Source: DASXRU01 sp033856235
GTDB taxonomy: Bacteria > Acidobacteriota > Blastocatellia > Pyrinomonadales > Pyrinomonadaceae
Direction of reading: 5' to 3'
NCBI GenBank assembly: GCA_033856235.1
Contig: JAWVFI010000171.1
Span: forward strand, 1 to 48,275
DNA length: 48,275 nt
The position numbers and the translations under genes were made by a program. Below, one piece after another: positions 17,301-25,700 of this stretch. The stretch's first letter is position 1, and each line of letters opens with the position of its first letter. Under the pieces are notes generated by a model. That model had not been told where the DNA came from, searched no databases, and was given only the letters and a program-made list of their open reading frames with translations.

Positions 17301-17777
17301 ATGGCTCAAAAACGTGAGTTAAGCGACGCCGTGCGACGGAAACTGGTCCATCTGCTAATCGCTAAATCTATTGCTGAAAGCCTGCTGGTGGCGAGTATCG
17401 CCGTCATTTTCTTTCTGACGCTGTTTCCGCCGTACTTTCGTGGTTGGGGCGAAGCGACTCCGAATGCAATCGCCGGATGGGCAGTGAACGAAGCTGCGCC
17501 CGCGGAGCGTGTAGAAGTGCAGTTGTTTATCGACGGTCGATTCGCCGCCAGTGATAACGCCGGACTGTCCCGGCCTGACGTTCGCGCCGCCGGTTGGTCC
17601 GACGACGATTGGCATGGCTACAGTTTTACCCCACCGTCGCTGAGTCCGGGCGAACATGAAGCACAGGTTTATGCGCTGCACTCGAATGGCGCCGGCACGC
17701 GGCGCACGTTGCAGCTGCTGGGAGATCCGATACGATTTGTCGTCGATAGCAATGGAGTTTTCCAGCAGGTCAAATAA
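17301..17777 (+). CDS. Membrane-anchored Ig-like domain protein, unknown function
   Basis: 158 residues. After a short cytoplasmic N-terminus there is one transmembrane segment (about residues 24-43, SLLVASIAVIFFLTLFPPYF). An extracytoplasmic beta-rich domain follows, with the pattern IAGWAVNE...VEVQLFIDGRF...SRPDVRAAG. The 'GWA...V.vyiDG...RPDV' arrangement recalls Ig-like domains attached to secreted carbohydrate-active proteins; this is recognition by pattern only. The gene starts 9 nt after the TPR gene and is probably co-transcribed with it. Confidence 0.7.
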   Translation: MAQKRELSDAVRRKLVHLLIAKSIAESLLVASIAVIFFLTLFPPYFRGWGEATPNAIAGWAVNEAAPAERVEVQLFIDGRFAASDNAGLSRPDVRAAGWSDDDWHGYSFTPPSLSPGEHEAQVYALHSNGAGTRRTLQLLGDPIRFVVDSNGVFQQVK

Positions 17778-17822
17778 GTAAGACCTAAACCAAAGGCGAC
17801 TGGCGCCAATGATGCGCAGTTT

Positions 17823-18494
17823 ATGGAGGACAGCACGCTGAACATAGATCACGAGACCAGCGGACCAGTTCTAGCGGGCTGGGAGATACTCTCCGTGGGT
17901 TCATCTCTGCTTATCGCGGAATGGGTCGTTCTGGTCTTTGTGGGTCGTAGCAAGCTGGCGGCGGCGATTCCCGTGGCCCTCGCCTTCGGCTTTATGTTCT
18001 GCTCGCATCGTCTCCGCGGCGAAAGCTTGCGGGATATCGGCTTCGGAAATGACCATTTCAAACGAGCGATAATGAGCTTGCTCTGGCCGACTCTGATCGC
18101 AGGTGTGGGTATTCTTTTTGTCGGTTGGTTAAGCGGCGGTCTCCGGTTTGACTTGTTACTCATGCGACCTCGTTTTCTTTTCTTGCCCGTTTGGGCTTTC
18201 GCTCAACAATACGTGATGCAGGGGTTTGTAAATCGCCGGGCCCAGATGGCTATGGGCCCAGGGACCGTCAGCGTCTTGACGGTGGCAACGATGTTTGCTC
18301 TATTGCACTTACCCAATTTGCCTCTCGCCGCCTTAACATTTGCGGGAGGATTGGTTTGGGCATGGGTTTATCAACGAAGCCCAAACCTGTTGGCACCCGC
18401 GTTGGCGCACAGTCTGTTGTCAGTGCTGTTGGCCTTTTCGCTTCCGCCTTCTTGGCTGAACGGGCTGCGCGTGGGCTTTAAGTATTTTAGATAA
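17823..18494 (+). CDS. CPBP-like (CAAX protease family) membrane protein lacking the catalytic Glu pair
   Basis: 223 residues with about seven hydrophobic segments. The CPBP/Abi motifs are recognisable: AQQYVMQGFVNRR at 127-139 sits where EExxxR belongs, so the catalytic Glu-Glu is Gln128-Gln129 (CAACAA, 18204-18209). The second and third motifs keep His162 (FALLHLPNLP) and His196 (APALAHSLLS). Active members are intramembrane proteases. This one may be inactive, or belong to a Gln-containing branch; it follows the exopolysaccharide-type genes. Confidence 0.75.
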   Translation: MEDSTLNIDHETSGPVLAGWEILSVGSSLLIAEWVVLVFVGRSKLAAAIPVALAFGFMFCSHRLRGESLRDIGFGNDHFKRAIMSLLWPTLIAGVGILFVGWLSGGLRFDLLLMRPRFLFLPVWAFAQQYVMQGFVNRRAQMAMGPGTVSVLTVATMFALLHLPNLPLAALTFAGGLVWAWVYQRSPNLLAPALAHSLLSVLLAFSLPPSWLNGLRVGFKYFR

Positions 18495-18613
18495 AGCGAG
18501 GGAAAGCCCTTAACACGATTTAGGGTTCTGCCTGACGGGAAGGCTTGTCTTGCCTTGAAAGATCAACCATCCGATCAGCTCATCCAGACAGCTGTACGTG
18601 TTGAACAATGATT

Positions 18614-18622
18614 TGCTATAAT
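18614..18622 (+). promoter_or_regulatory. Extended -10 promoter for rnpB
   Basis: TGCTATAAT matches the extended -10 consensus TGnTATAAT perfectly. It lies 19 nt before the first paired base of the RNase P RNA, placing initiation at about 18629-18634. No convincing -35 hexamer is seen, which extended -10 promoters tolerate. Confidence 0.65.
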
Positions 18623-18775
18623 CCGCAGGCCTTGCAAAAGAGAGCAGGTTGGGCGGTCGCTGCTTCGCCATTTATCAATCCCGGGTTTGAGATTCAAGCC
18701 TGAGGTTGAGGTGCGGAGGAGAGGAAAGTCCGAACACTACAGGGCAGCGAGCCCGCTAACGGCGGGGCGCCTGAT

Positions 18776-18810
18776 AATCTCAGATCTGAGATCTCAAATT
18801 TGAGATCCGA
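18776..18810. repeat. Heptamer insertion in rnpB, P9-P11 region (first part)
   Basis: Five in-phase 7-nt units: AATCTCA, GATCTGA, GATCTCA, AATTTGA and GATCCGA. Adjacent units are partly complementary and can form a local hairpin. In E. coli rnpB the corresponding interval between the P8 helix and GTGCAACAGAGA is only a short stem-loop. Confidence 0.88.
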
Positions 18811-18872
18811 ACGAAGAAACTCGATCGAGAGAACGCAGCACCCGGAAGGCAGGGTATCGAAAGCTGCCAGTC

Positions 18873-18893
18873 GAGATTTGAGATCTGAGATTT
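18873..18893. repeat. Heptamer insertion in rnpB (second part)
   Basis: Three in-phase units GAGATTT, GAGATCT, GAGATTT, ending just before the conserved GTGACGACAAGTGCAACAG region. They are complementary in sense to the units at 18776-18796 and could pair with them at the base of the enlarged arm. Confidence 0.85.
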
Positions 18894-18953
18894 ATCGGGT
18901 GACGACAAGTGCAACAGAGAAAAGACCAGCCAGCGGACCATCGAACTGTTTAG

Positions 18954-18981
18954 AGTTTCAGATCTTTGATCTGAGAATCCC
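18954..18981. repeat. Heptamer insertion in rnpB, P12 stem
   Basis: Units AGTTTCA, GATCTTT, GATCTGA and GAATCCC lie in phase at the tip of the arm whose base pairs CCATCGA (18938) with TCGATGG. This position matches P12, a peripheral stem that varies in length between bacteria. Confidence 0.8.
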
Positions 18982-19152
18982 ACGGTCGATGGTAGCGGGT
19001 AATGGGTGAAACGGTGCGGCCCTCACGGGCTTAATGTAAGAGCGCACCGGCGCGTGTGGTAACACAACGCGGCCAGGCAAACTCCTCGCAGTGCAAGACC
19101 AAATAGGGAGGCGTCAAAAGGGCTGCCCGCCCAAGGCAGAGATCTCGGTAGA

Positions 19153-19194
19153 GTCTCAAATGCAAATTTGAGATTTCATATTTGAGATTTCAAC
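19153..19194. repeat. Heptamer insertion in rnpB, 3' half peripheral stem
   Basis: In-phase units include GTCTCAA, then TTTGAGA, TTTCATA, TTTGAGA and TTTCAAC. They lie between the conserved CAAATAGGGAG block and the GGGTAGG block, where P16/P17-type peripheral helices are expected. Confidence 0.8.
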
Positions 19195-19394
19195 GCCACG
19201 ACCTCCGGGTAGGTCGCTCGATCCATCCGGCAACAGATGGGCTAGATGAATGATCGCCGCCTCGGTTTTGAATCTGGTAACTCGGGTTCGGATCTCGGGG
19301 TACAGAATTCGGCTTATAGACCTGCTCTCAATTTTGCATGGCAAAACTTTTTTCGGAACGAAGTATTCAAATTCTCGCGGAGGTATAGCCGAAG

Positions 19395-19670
19395 ATGGCA
19401 AATCGAAAAGGGGTTTTCATCGGCGCCTACGTGCCGAATGAATTGAAGGAGTCGCTGCGCCGCCGGGCGGCGGCCGAGCACCGTACACTCTCACAGGAAA
19501 TTACGCGCATCCTAACAGAGGCCATTCACGGGCGCGGCTTGCCGGCCGGCAGTATCGACCGGCGACAAACCCAATCGACGCCTCGCCGCCGGTCGACTGA
19601 CCCGCAGCCAAGGCGGCGGACCAACGACGTCTCATACGCTACTGCAGAGAACAAGCGCAGCAGCGATTAG
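19395..19670 (+). CDS. Ribbon-helix-helix (Arc/FitA-like) DNA-binding protein
   Basis: 91 residues. Residues about 5-45 form a ribbon-helix-helix fold: a beta strand GVFIGAYVP, then helices ELKESLRRRAAAEHR and SQEITRILTEAI. The rest is a basic, probably disordered tail (RRQTQSTPRRRSTDPQPRRR). Such proteins are repressors or antitoxins, but no toxin gene follows. The start ATG 19395 is supported by GGAGG at 19379-19383. It begins 66 nt after the rnpB 3' end; no separate promoter is evident. Confidence 0.8.
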   Translation: MANRKGVFIGAYVPNELKESLRRRAAAEHRTLSQEITRILTEAIHGRGLPAGSIDRRQTQSTPRRRSTDPQPRRRTNDVSYATAENKRSSD

Positions 19671-19761
19671 TCGCACCGCCGATAACCATCATCCAGTTTG
19701 CCTTCCCTCGATTCGTCTTCGTGATAAGCTAACCTCGCGACAAAGTAGTTCCGGAGACGAT

Positions 19762-20073
19762 TTGAAGTACTTAATCTTAGCGGCGATAGTTGCCCTTCTG
19801 TTCGCGCTCTTATTGCGGCGTTTGTTGCCCTACCTGCGCATGGCGCAGAAGTTTATTCAGGCGCTGCAACAACTGCGCTCGGGAACTTCGGGGTCGCAAG
19901 TTACACCGGCGCGAAGCCGGCAGCAGCAGGAAAGATTAGTTCGCTGCGACGTCTGCGGCACGTGGGTGCCGGCCACCCGGGCGCTAGGCGGCGGCGCAAC
20001 GGCGCGATTGTATTGCTCGGATAGTTGTCGCCGTAAGCAGGGTGCCGGGTTTCAGGTGCCGGGCGCCAGGTAA
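19762..20073 (+). CDS. Small membrane protein with C-terminal zinc-finger (PP0621-like)
   Basis: 103 residues. An N-terminal transmembrane helix (about 1-22, YLILAAIVALLFALLLRRLL) and a linker are followed by a treble-clef-like zinc motif VRCDVCGTWVPA...LYCSDSCRRK. This layout resembles the PP0621 family, whose function is not established. The TTG start at 19762 follows GGAG at 19753-19756. The last nine or so residues and the stop codon are encoded by the heptamer repeat beginning at 20042, so the native C-terminus may have been replaced. Confidence 0.75.
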   Translation: MKYLILAAIVALLFALLLRRLLPYLRMAQKFIQALQQLRSGTSGSQVTPARSRQQQERLVRCDVCGTWVPATRALGGGATARLYCSDSCRRKQGAGFQVPGAR

Positions 20074-20122
20074 AAAAGATCTTTTGCCATCACACCGGCA
20101 CCCGATACCCGGCACCCGACAC
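20042..20122. repeat. Heptamer repeat hairpin (GTGCCGG family) between convergent genes
   Basis: The left arm has GTGCCGG, GTTTCAG, GTGCCGG and GCGCCAG (20042-20069); the right arm has CCGGCAC, CCGATAC, CCGGCAC and CCGACAC (20095-20122). Both are exactly 7-nt phased and complementary, with an AT-rich AAAAAAGATCTTTT loop. The right arm ends at the base before the stop codon of the minus-strand transporter. It may serve as a bidirectional terminator. Confidence 0.9.
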
Positions 20123-21505
20123 TTACGCCTTCACTTCCTCCGGTAGAACATTCCCCGCTTCATGGACCGCCTGGTCAGTATTCGTTAGCCACAGAATTAT
20201 CATACCCAGGATAAAGAATACGATTAGGGAAAGGATTGCCTGCCGGTAAGAACCTGTGTGCGCGACTACGATGCTGAAAGCGAGGGGACCCAGCCAGGAC
20301 GTGCCCCGTTCTGAGATTTCATAGACGCCAAAGAATGATGCCTCCCGTCCCGCCGGGATCATCCGCGAGAACAGGGATCGCGAAAGCGCCTGCGACCCTC
20401 CCATCACAACCCCGATCACCGCGCTCATGATCCATGCCTGCTTAACGGTGTGGAAAAAGGCGTAGGCATATACAACCAGCCCGGTCCAGATTACCAGCGA
20501 GATCATGATTGCGGTCTTCGTCCCCAGCAGGGCCGCGATCCGTTCAAACAGCAACGCGCCGCCAAACGCGACGAACTGGACCATCAGGAAGATGCCGATC
20601 AAAAATGCGGGGTTGGGATCCAGGCCGCGAGAACGAAACAACTCCTGCTCCAAAAATACTGCGGAGGCCCCAATAACCGTTTGAATACCGTCATTGTAGA
20701 GCAGGTAACCAATCAGATATTGCAACGTGTGCCGTAAACGAATTAATTCCCGGAAGGTGGAGATTAGTTCACTCAAACCGGCAGTCAAAACGTTGTTGCC
20801 GGGTGGCAAAACGCGGGTGGCGGCGCGACGTTGCAGTCGCTGGAAGGTGATGATTGCAAAACCGCCCCACCAGAGGCCGGCTGATAAAAGAGACAGGCGC
20901 ACCGCCAGCCCCTTGGAGATCCCGAGTGACGTTGCCCCCAGCACCAGCCCGAGGTTCAGCGCCAGCAACAACCCACCGCCGAGATAGCCGTAAGCAAAAC
21001 CGCGGCTGGAAACTTTGTCCCTCTGATCTTCCGTACAGATCTCCGGCAGAAACGCGTTATAGCAGACCAGCGCAGCGCCAAACGCGAGATTGGCCCAGAT
21101 GAAGAGGATGGCGCCGCCAACGTAAAGATTGCCGGTGACAAAGAACATCAGGCAGGTCGCCACTACACCCGCGTAGCAGAAGTAAGCCATCAGGCGTTTC
21201 TTCATGTCTGAATAATCAGCGATGCCTCCAATCAGCGGCAGCAGAAACACCTGCAGGAAGACTGCCAGGGAAATGGCGAACGTCGAAAGCGATTTCGCGG
21301 TGACCGCGCCCAGCAGTCCAAAGCTCAGCACTACCCCGTTCTCCCCCACGGCGTCCTGCGCCAAACGAGTGAGATAAGGCCCGAACATTGCGCCGACCAC
21401 GGTGGTGGAGAAGGCAGAGTTTGCCCAATCGTACATGGTCCAGCCAAAGATCTCGCGCGGGTTATTTTTCGGGAAACTCTTTGCCGTAACCGAATCGTGA
21501 ATCAT
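20123..21505 (-). CDS. MFS transporter, UMF1 / Atg22-like family
   Basis: 460 residues with about twelve transmembrane segments. The N-terminal signature NPREIFGWTMYDWANSAFST is typical of the UMF1 (Atg22-like) major facilitator family. Substrate unknown. The start at 21505 is chosen because its ATG overlaps the stop of the upstream gene in an ATGA arrangement; an in-frame start 34 codons upstream would lie deep inside that gene. Translationally coupled to the preceding metalloenzyme. Confidence 0.88.
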   Translation of the reverse strand: MIHDSVTAKSFPKNNPREIFGWTMYDWANSAFSTTVVGAMFGPYLTRLAQDAVGENGVVLSFGLLGAVTAKSLSTFAISLAVFLQVFLLPLIGGIADYSDMKKRLMAYFCYAGVVATCLMFFVTGNLYVGGAILFIWANLAFGAALVCYNAFLPEICTEDQRDKVSSRGFAYGYLGGGLLLALNLGLVLGATSLGISKGLAVRLSLLSAGLWWGGFAIITFQRLQRRAATRVLPPGNNVLTAGLSELISTFRELIRLRHTLQYLIGYLLYNDGIQTVIGASAVFLEQELFRSRGLDPNPAFLIGIFLMVQFVAFGGALLFERIAALLGTKTAIMISLVIWTGLVVYAYAFFHTVKQAWIMSAVIGVVMGGSQALSRSLFSRMIPAGREASFFGVYEISERGTSWLGPLAFSIVVAHTGSYRQAILSLIVFFILGMIILWLTNTDQAVHEAGNVLPEEVKA

Positions 21506-22398
21506 GAATGTGCTTTGGCTTTCGTGGTCAGGGATTTGATGATCAGCGGGGTGATATCGGCCAGCGAGCTGATGCGGGCGGCAAAGTAATCGCGATCCTT
21601 GCCCCAAATCAGAGTTGGGACGTAATTACGCGTGTGGTTGCGAATACTCAGGTCCTCAATGTTTCCGTGGTCGCTGGTCAATACCACGGTCGTAGCTTGC
21701 AGATCCAGATTATCCAGCAACGCGCGAACATATCGCGCCAGACTCCGTAACACAGTCCGCGCGCCCTCCATGTTCTGCGCATGGCCCATCTTGTCCGTAA
21801 TGAAGTATTCGAAGAGCGTGAACCGGTGCCGGCCGGCGATGCGGGCCAGAATCTCCCCCGCTTCCTCGGGTGAACGAAGTGAAGCCGGTTCGCCTCGTTC
21901 AAGCAGCAGGGAATTCGTAAAGTCCATAAAGACAGCGTTACCGGCGTTCATGTCTGCCACTGTCTTGAAAGGCAAACCGGCTGCCTCCACCGCCGCGGTG
22001 GTCGCAGAAATCCAGCGGGGGCGCTCGTTAAAAAAGCCGCTGGTATAGGTATTGGCAAAAGTAATCGGGCCGACATCCGCCCGCGTCAGTTGCAGGAATA
22101 TGGAGTGCTCGCGAATGATTTCCAGCAGCGCCTGATTGGGGAAGCCTTGTTTGTGATATCCAATCGCCGCCGGGGCGTTCACCCCAGTCAAAATCGTGGT
22201 CTGTCCGGAAGCGCTCTGCGGCCGGCCCTCAACTCCCAGACAGGCATCAGTAGGAACGAGCCTGCCATCATGAATTACGTCTGGGGGTTCGTTCTGAAAA
22301 ACAGCGAGCGGCGCCGCATCCTCCATTCCGTCGAGCGGATTGTGCGGACCGCGTGTCCCGATGCCCAGGCCGTCGATGAAGAAGAGAACCACTGACAT
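21502..22398 (-). CDS. Alkaline-phosphatase-superfamily metalloenzyme (phosphomutase-like)
   Basis: About 298 residues. The fold resembles the phosphoglycerate mutase/phosphopentomutase branch. Visible features are FFIDGLGIG near the N-terminus (first metal aspartate), SASGQTTILTG (catalytic Ser/Thr loop), and LTSDHGNIEDLS...NHTRNYVP (Asp-His and His metal ligands). Substrate unknown. An ATG at 22398 is preferred over a TTG seven codons upstream because it places the catalytic DG at the usual distance. Co-transcribed with the transporter at 20123. Confidence 0.8.
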   Translation of the reverse strand: MSVVLFFIDGLGIGTRGPHNPLDGMEDAAPLAVFQNEPPDVIHDGRLVPTDACLGVEGRPQSASGQTTILTGVNAPAAIGYHKQGFPNQALLEIIREHSIFLQLTRADVGPITFANTYTSGFFNERPRWISATTAAVEAAGLPFKTVADMNAGNAVFMDFTNSLLLERGEPASLRSPEEAGEILARIAGRHRFTLFEYFITDKMGHAQNMEGARTVLRSLARYVRALLDNLDLQATTVVLTSDHGNIEDLSIRNHTRNYVPTLIWGKDRDYFAARISSLADITPLIIKSLTTKAKAHS

Positions 22399-22477
22399 GC
22401 AGTGATAAGTAGCATTCAAAGCGAGCGATACGCAAGATGAAACAGGTAAACAGATCCTCGTGCGTATCGAGCCGTTT

Positions 22478-22623
22478 AGAGTCCCGACTTCAGTCGGGCT
22501 TTTCTGGCGGAACCGCCTGCGGTAGCGGGCGGTTGATCTCGGGTTATCAGAACGTCTGGTCTCCCCACTTCAACCGCCCGCTACGGCAGGCGGTTCTGAC
22601 GGCCCGACTGAAGTTGGTACTCT
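22478..22623. repeat. 146-bp palindromic interspersed element
   Basis: The outer arms AGAGTCCCGACTTCAGTCGG (22478) and CCCGACTGAAGTTGGTACTCT (to 22623) are inverted. The inner arms GAACCGCCTGCGGTAGCGGG (22510) and CCCGCTACGGCAGGCGGTTC (to 22596) are nearly perfectly complementary. The element occupies most of the 338-nt gap between the divergent genes at 22398 and 22737. Its left flank GCCGTTTAGAG also flanks the palindrome at 39346. Open frames crossing it have no coding features. Confidence 0.85.
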
Positions 22624-22736
22624 GAACACCGCTTCCGATCGTGTTTACACTTCCTTCATGTTTGGATGGCCTGGGATGTTGTAATATTGGCCGCTCGTTT
22701 TGCCACTTCGAAATCGTTAACAGGGGTACTCAATTA

Positions 22737-25700
22737 ATGAAGCGTCGAATCTCAAACCTTAAAACCCGTCGCGCAATTTTCTTGATCGCGCTGATCGCGT
22801 TGCCGGTCACGCTCTCGGCGCGAGGCCCGGCTCCCGGGGCCGACACCGCCCCGCCAGCGTCGCTGCCTTACTTTACCGAACCGGCAATTTCGCCGGACCG
22901 TTCCGAGATCGCCTTCGTTTCCGGCGGCGATATTTGGTCGGTCCCGGTCGGCGGCGGCGAGGCCCGGCTTCTGGTTTCGCATCCGGCGACGGAATCGCGG
23001 CCGCTCTACTCCCCGGATGGGCGGCGCTTGGCGTTTATCTCAACTCGAACGGGTAACGATGATATCTACCTGGTCACTCTGGACACCGGTGATCTGAAGC
23101 GGCTGACTTTTGACGACGACGATGACCAACTTGACGCTTGGTCTGCCGATGGGAAATGGCTCTATTTTTCTTCTTCCAGCCGCGATATTTCAGGGATGAA
23201 CGATATATTTCGCGTCAGCGTTGACGGCGGTACGCCCATGCAAGTGAGCGCCGATCGTTACACCACTGAATACTTTGCGGCACCCTCTCCGGATGGCACG
23301 GCTCTCGCATTTACGGGCCACGGCTTCGGGGCTTTCCAGTGGTGGCGCAAAGGGCACAGCCATATCGACGAGAGTGAAATCTGGGTGATGCGGATGGGCG
23401 CCGCGTCAGGTTATGAGCAAATCAGCGAAGGCGGCGCTAAAGAAATGTGGCCCATGTGGCACCGGGACGGGCACAGCCTCTACTACGTTTCTGACCGCAG
23501 CGGCGCAGAGAATATCTGGCTGGCGGAAGCGGGTCGCAAACCGCGCGCAGTTACGCAATTCACTTCGGGCCGGGTGTTGTGGCCCAACATCGCTTATGAC
23601 GGTCAACTGATTGTCTTCAGCCGCGACTTTCAAATCTGGAAACTCGATCCCAACAACGGGCGTGCCAGTGTCGTCAGCATCACGCGCCGCGGCGCGTCCC
23701 CCGGGCCGGCGGTGGAGCACTTGCGCCTGACGGACCAGCTTACGGAAATCGCCCTGTCACCCGACGGAAAGAAAACAGCCTTTGTAGTGCGCGGGGAAAT
23801 CTTCGCCGCTTCTGCGACTGATGGCGGCGACGGCGCGCGGGTCACCAACAGTGCCGCTGAAGAATCTCAGGTTGCCTGGTCGCCTGATAGCCGGCGCCTC
23901 GTTTATGTTTCCGACCGCGACGGCGCAACTCACCTGTTCGCCTATGATTTCGGCACCGGCGCCGAGACGCAACTGACACGTGACGCGGCCGCCGATGATA
24001 CGCCGCGCTATTCGCCAGATGGAAAGATGATTGCGTTTGAGCGCGGTGGTACGGAGCTGCGAATACTGGATGTGGAATCAAAGCAGGAGCGAAGCATCGC
24101 GCGAACGCAATTGCAACGCCCGCCGCTGAGCGCCGACCGGCCCTTTGTCTGGTCACCTGACAGCAAATGGATCGCGTACATGCCGGTCGGAGATAAGTTG
24201 TTTAAGAATATCTTTGTTGTCCCTGCTTCCGGAGGCGAGAGCCATCAGCTTAGTTTCCTGTCCAACGTCGGTAGCAATACCGTTTCCTGGAGCCCGGACG
24301 GCACCTACCTGCTGATGGACACGGGCCAGCGAACAGAGAATGCGCAGTTGGCTCGTATCGATTTGATTCCACGGACACCGAAGTATCGCGAAGATCAGTT
24401 CCGTGATCTGTTCAAGGAAGAAACTCCGAAGACGGTCACTACGACGCTGAAACAATCTAATACTCCATCACCCACGACTGAACCGCAACCGACGTCCACG
24501 CCTACCCCAACCGCAACGCCGGCCGCGACACTGCCCGCAGTCGATCCCAAAGCTAAACCGACGCCGAAGCCGGTGGAAATTACTTTCGATCAAATTCGGC
24601 GGCGATTGAGCCTGCTGCCTGTCGGCATTGACGTGAGGTACCAGACGATCAGCCCCGATGGTAAATGGGCTTTAGTGATCGCCAGCGTTGCCAACCAGAC
24701 CAACCTGTACATCTTTCCTCTCGACGAGTTATCGAAAGATCCTTTCGTGGCCAAACAACTGACCTCAACGGCCGGCCGTAAAAGCTATGCACAGTTTTCG
24801 CCGGACAGCAAAGAGGTCCACTACCTGGAGCAGGGCCGGATCAATATCATTACTCTGGAGAATCGGCAGACACGCCCGCTGGCGGTCGCGGCCGAACTGG
24901 ACGTTGATTTCGCGCGCGAAAAGTTGGAGGTCTTCCGCCAGGCCTGGACCTACATCAGGGACGACTTTTACGATCCCAAATTCCACGGCGCCAACTGGGA
25001 CCAGGTACACGCACAATTCGCCCCGCAAATCGCCGGCGCGCGCACGCCGGATGAAATGCGGCAACTAATCTCGCTTATGCTGGGAGAGCTGAACGCTTCA
25101 CATTCGGGCATCAGCGCGCCGGCGAACACATTCCCTCCGCCGGCAACCGGCAGGCTGGGATTGAGATTCGATCGCGCTGAATACGAAAGCGCCGGCGCCC
25201 TGCGCGTAACTCAGGTCATCCCTCTAACCCCTGCGGCGCTGGCTGGAATCAAAGTGGGTGACTACCTACTCACGGTTGATGGCACGCCGATCAGCGCGCG
25301 AACAAATCTTGATGAGTTGCTCAGTTACAAGATCAACCGGCGCGTAGTGTTAACGGTCGGTTCTTCGGCAGCCGGTGCGTCGAAACACGAACTCGTGGTG
25401 CGTCCTGTTAGCGGCGGCGCTGAGCGCGCGCTGCTCTATCGCAACTGGGTTGAGGACAACCGAAACTACGTGGCGCGAATTAGCAACGGACGTCTGGGGT
25501 ACGCGCATATCGCGGACATGTCATCCGGCGCGCTCTCGCAGTTTTACGTGGACCTCGATGCTGAGAATCAGAAGCACGAAGGTGTGGTGGTGGATGTCCG
25601 CAATAACAGCGGCGGCTTCGTTAATGTTTACGCGATCGATGTGCTGGCCCGGAAGAGTTATTTCACCATGACGCCGCGTGGTTTCGGGACCGCGCCTTCG

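Larger units (their letters stand above)
18641..19328 (+). ncRNA. rnpB: RNase P RNA (class A), enlarged by repeat insertions
   Basis: The catalytic RNA that matures tRNA 5' ends. The terminal P1 helix pairs AGAGCAGGT (18641-18649) with ACCTGCTCT (19320-19328). Conserved core blocks appear in order: GAGGAAAGTCCGAAC (18721), GTGCAACAGAGA (18909), GGGTGAAACGGTGCGG (19004), GCAAGACCAAATAGGGAG (19093), TAGATGAATGA (19243), GAATTCGGCTTATAGACC (19305). At about 688 nt it is much longer than the usual 350-400 nt. The excess lies in variable stems and consists largely of GAGATTT/GATCTGA-type heptamers. Exact ends are inferred from P1 only. Confidence 0.95.

Noticed and set aside
17801..17815. TGGCGCCAATGATGC, a possible second sigma-54 promoter
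   Set aside because: Spacing fits GG-N10-GC but two consensus bases differ and it lies only 8 nt before a start codon.
18800..19446. Short open frames inside and just after rnpB
   Set aside because: They overlap conserved RNase P RNA core blocks and heptamer inserts; coding resemblance absent.
22437..22625. 62-codon frame in the gap before the tricorn gene
   Set aside because: Lies almost entirely within a palindromic repeat.
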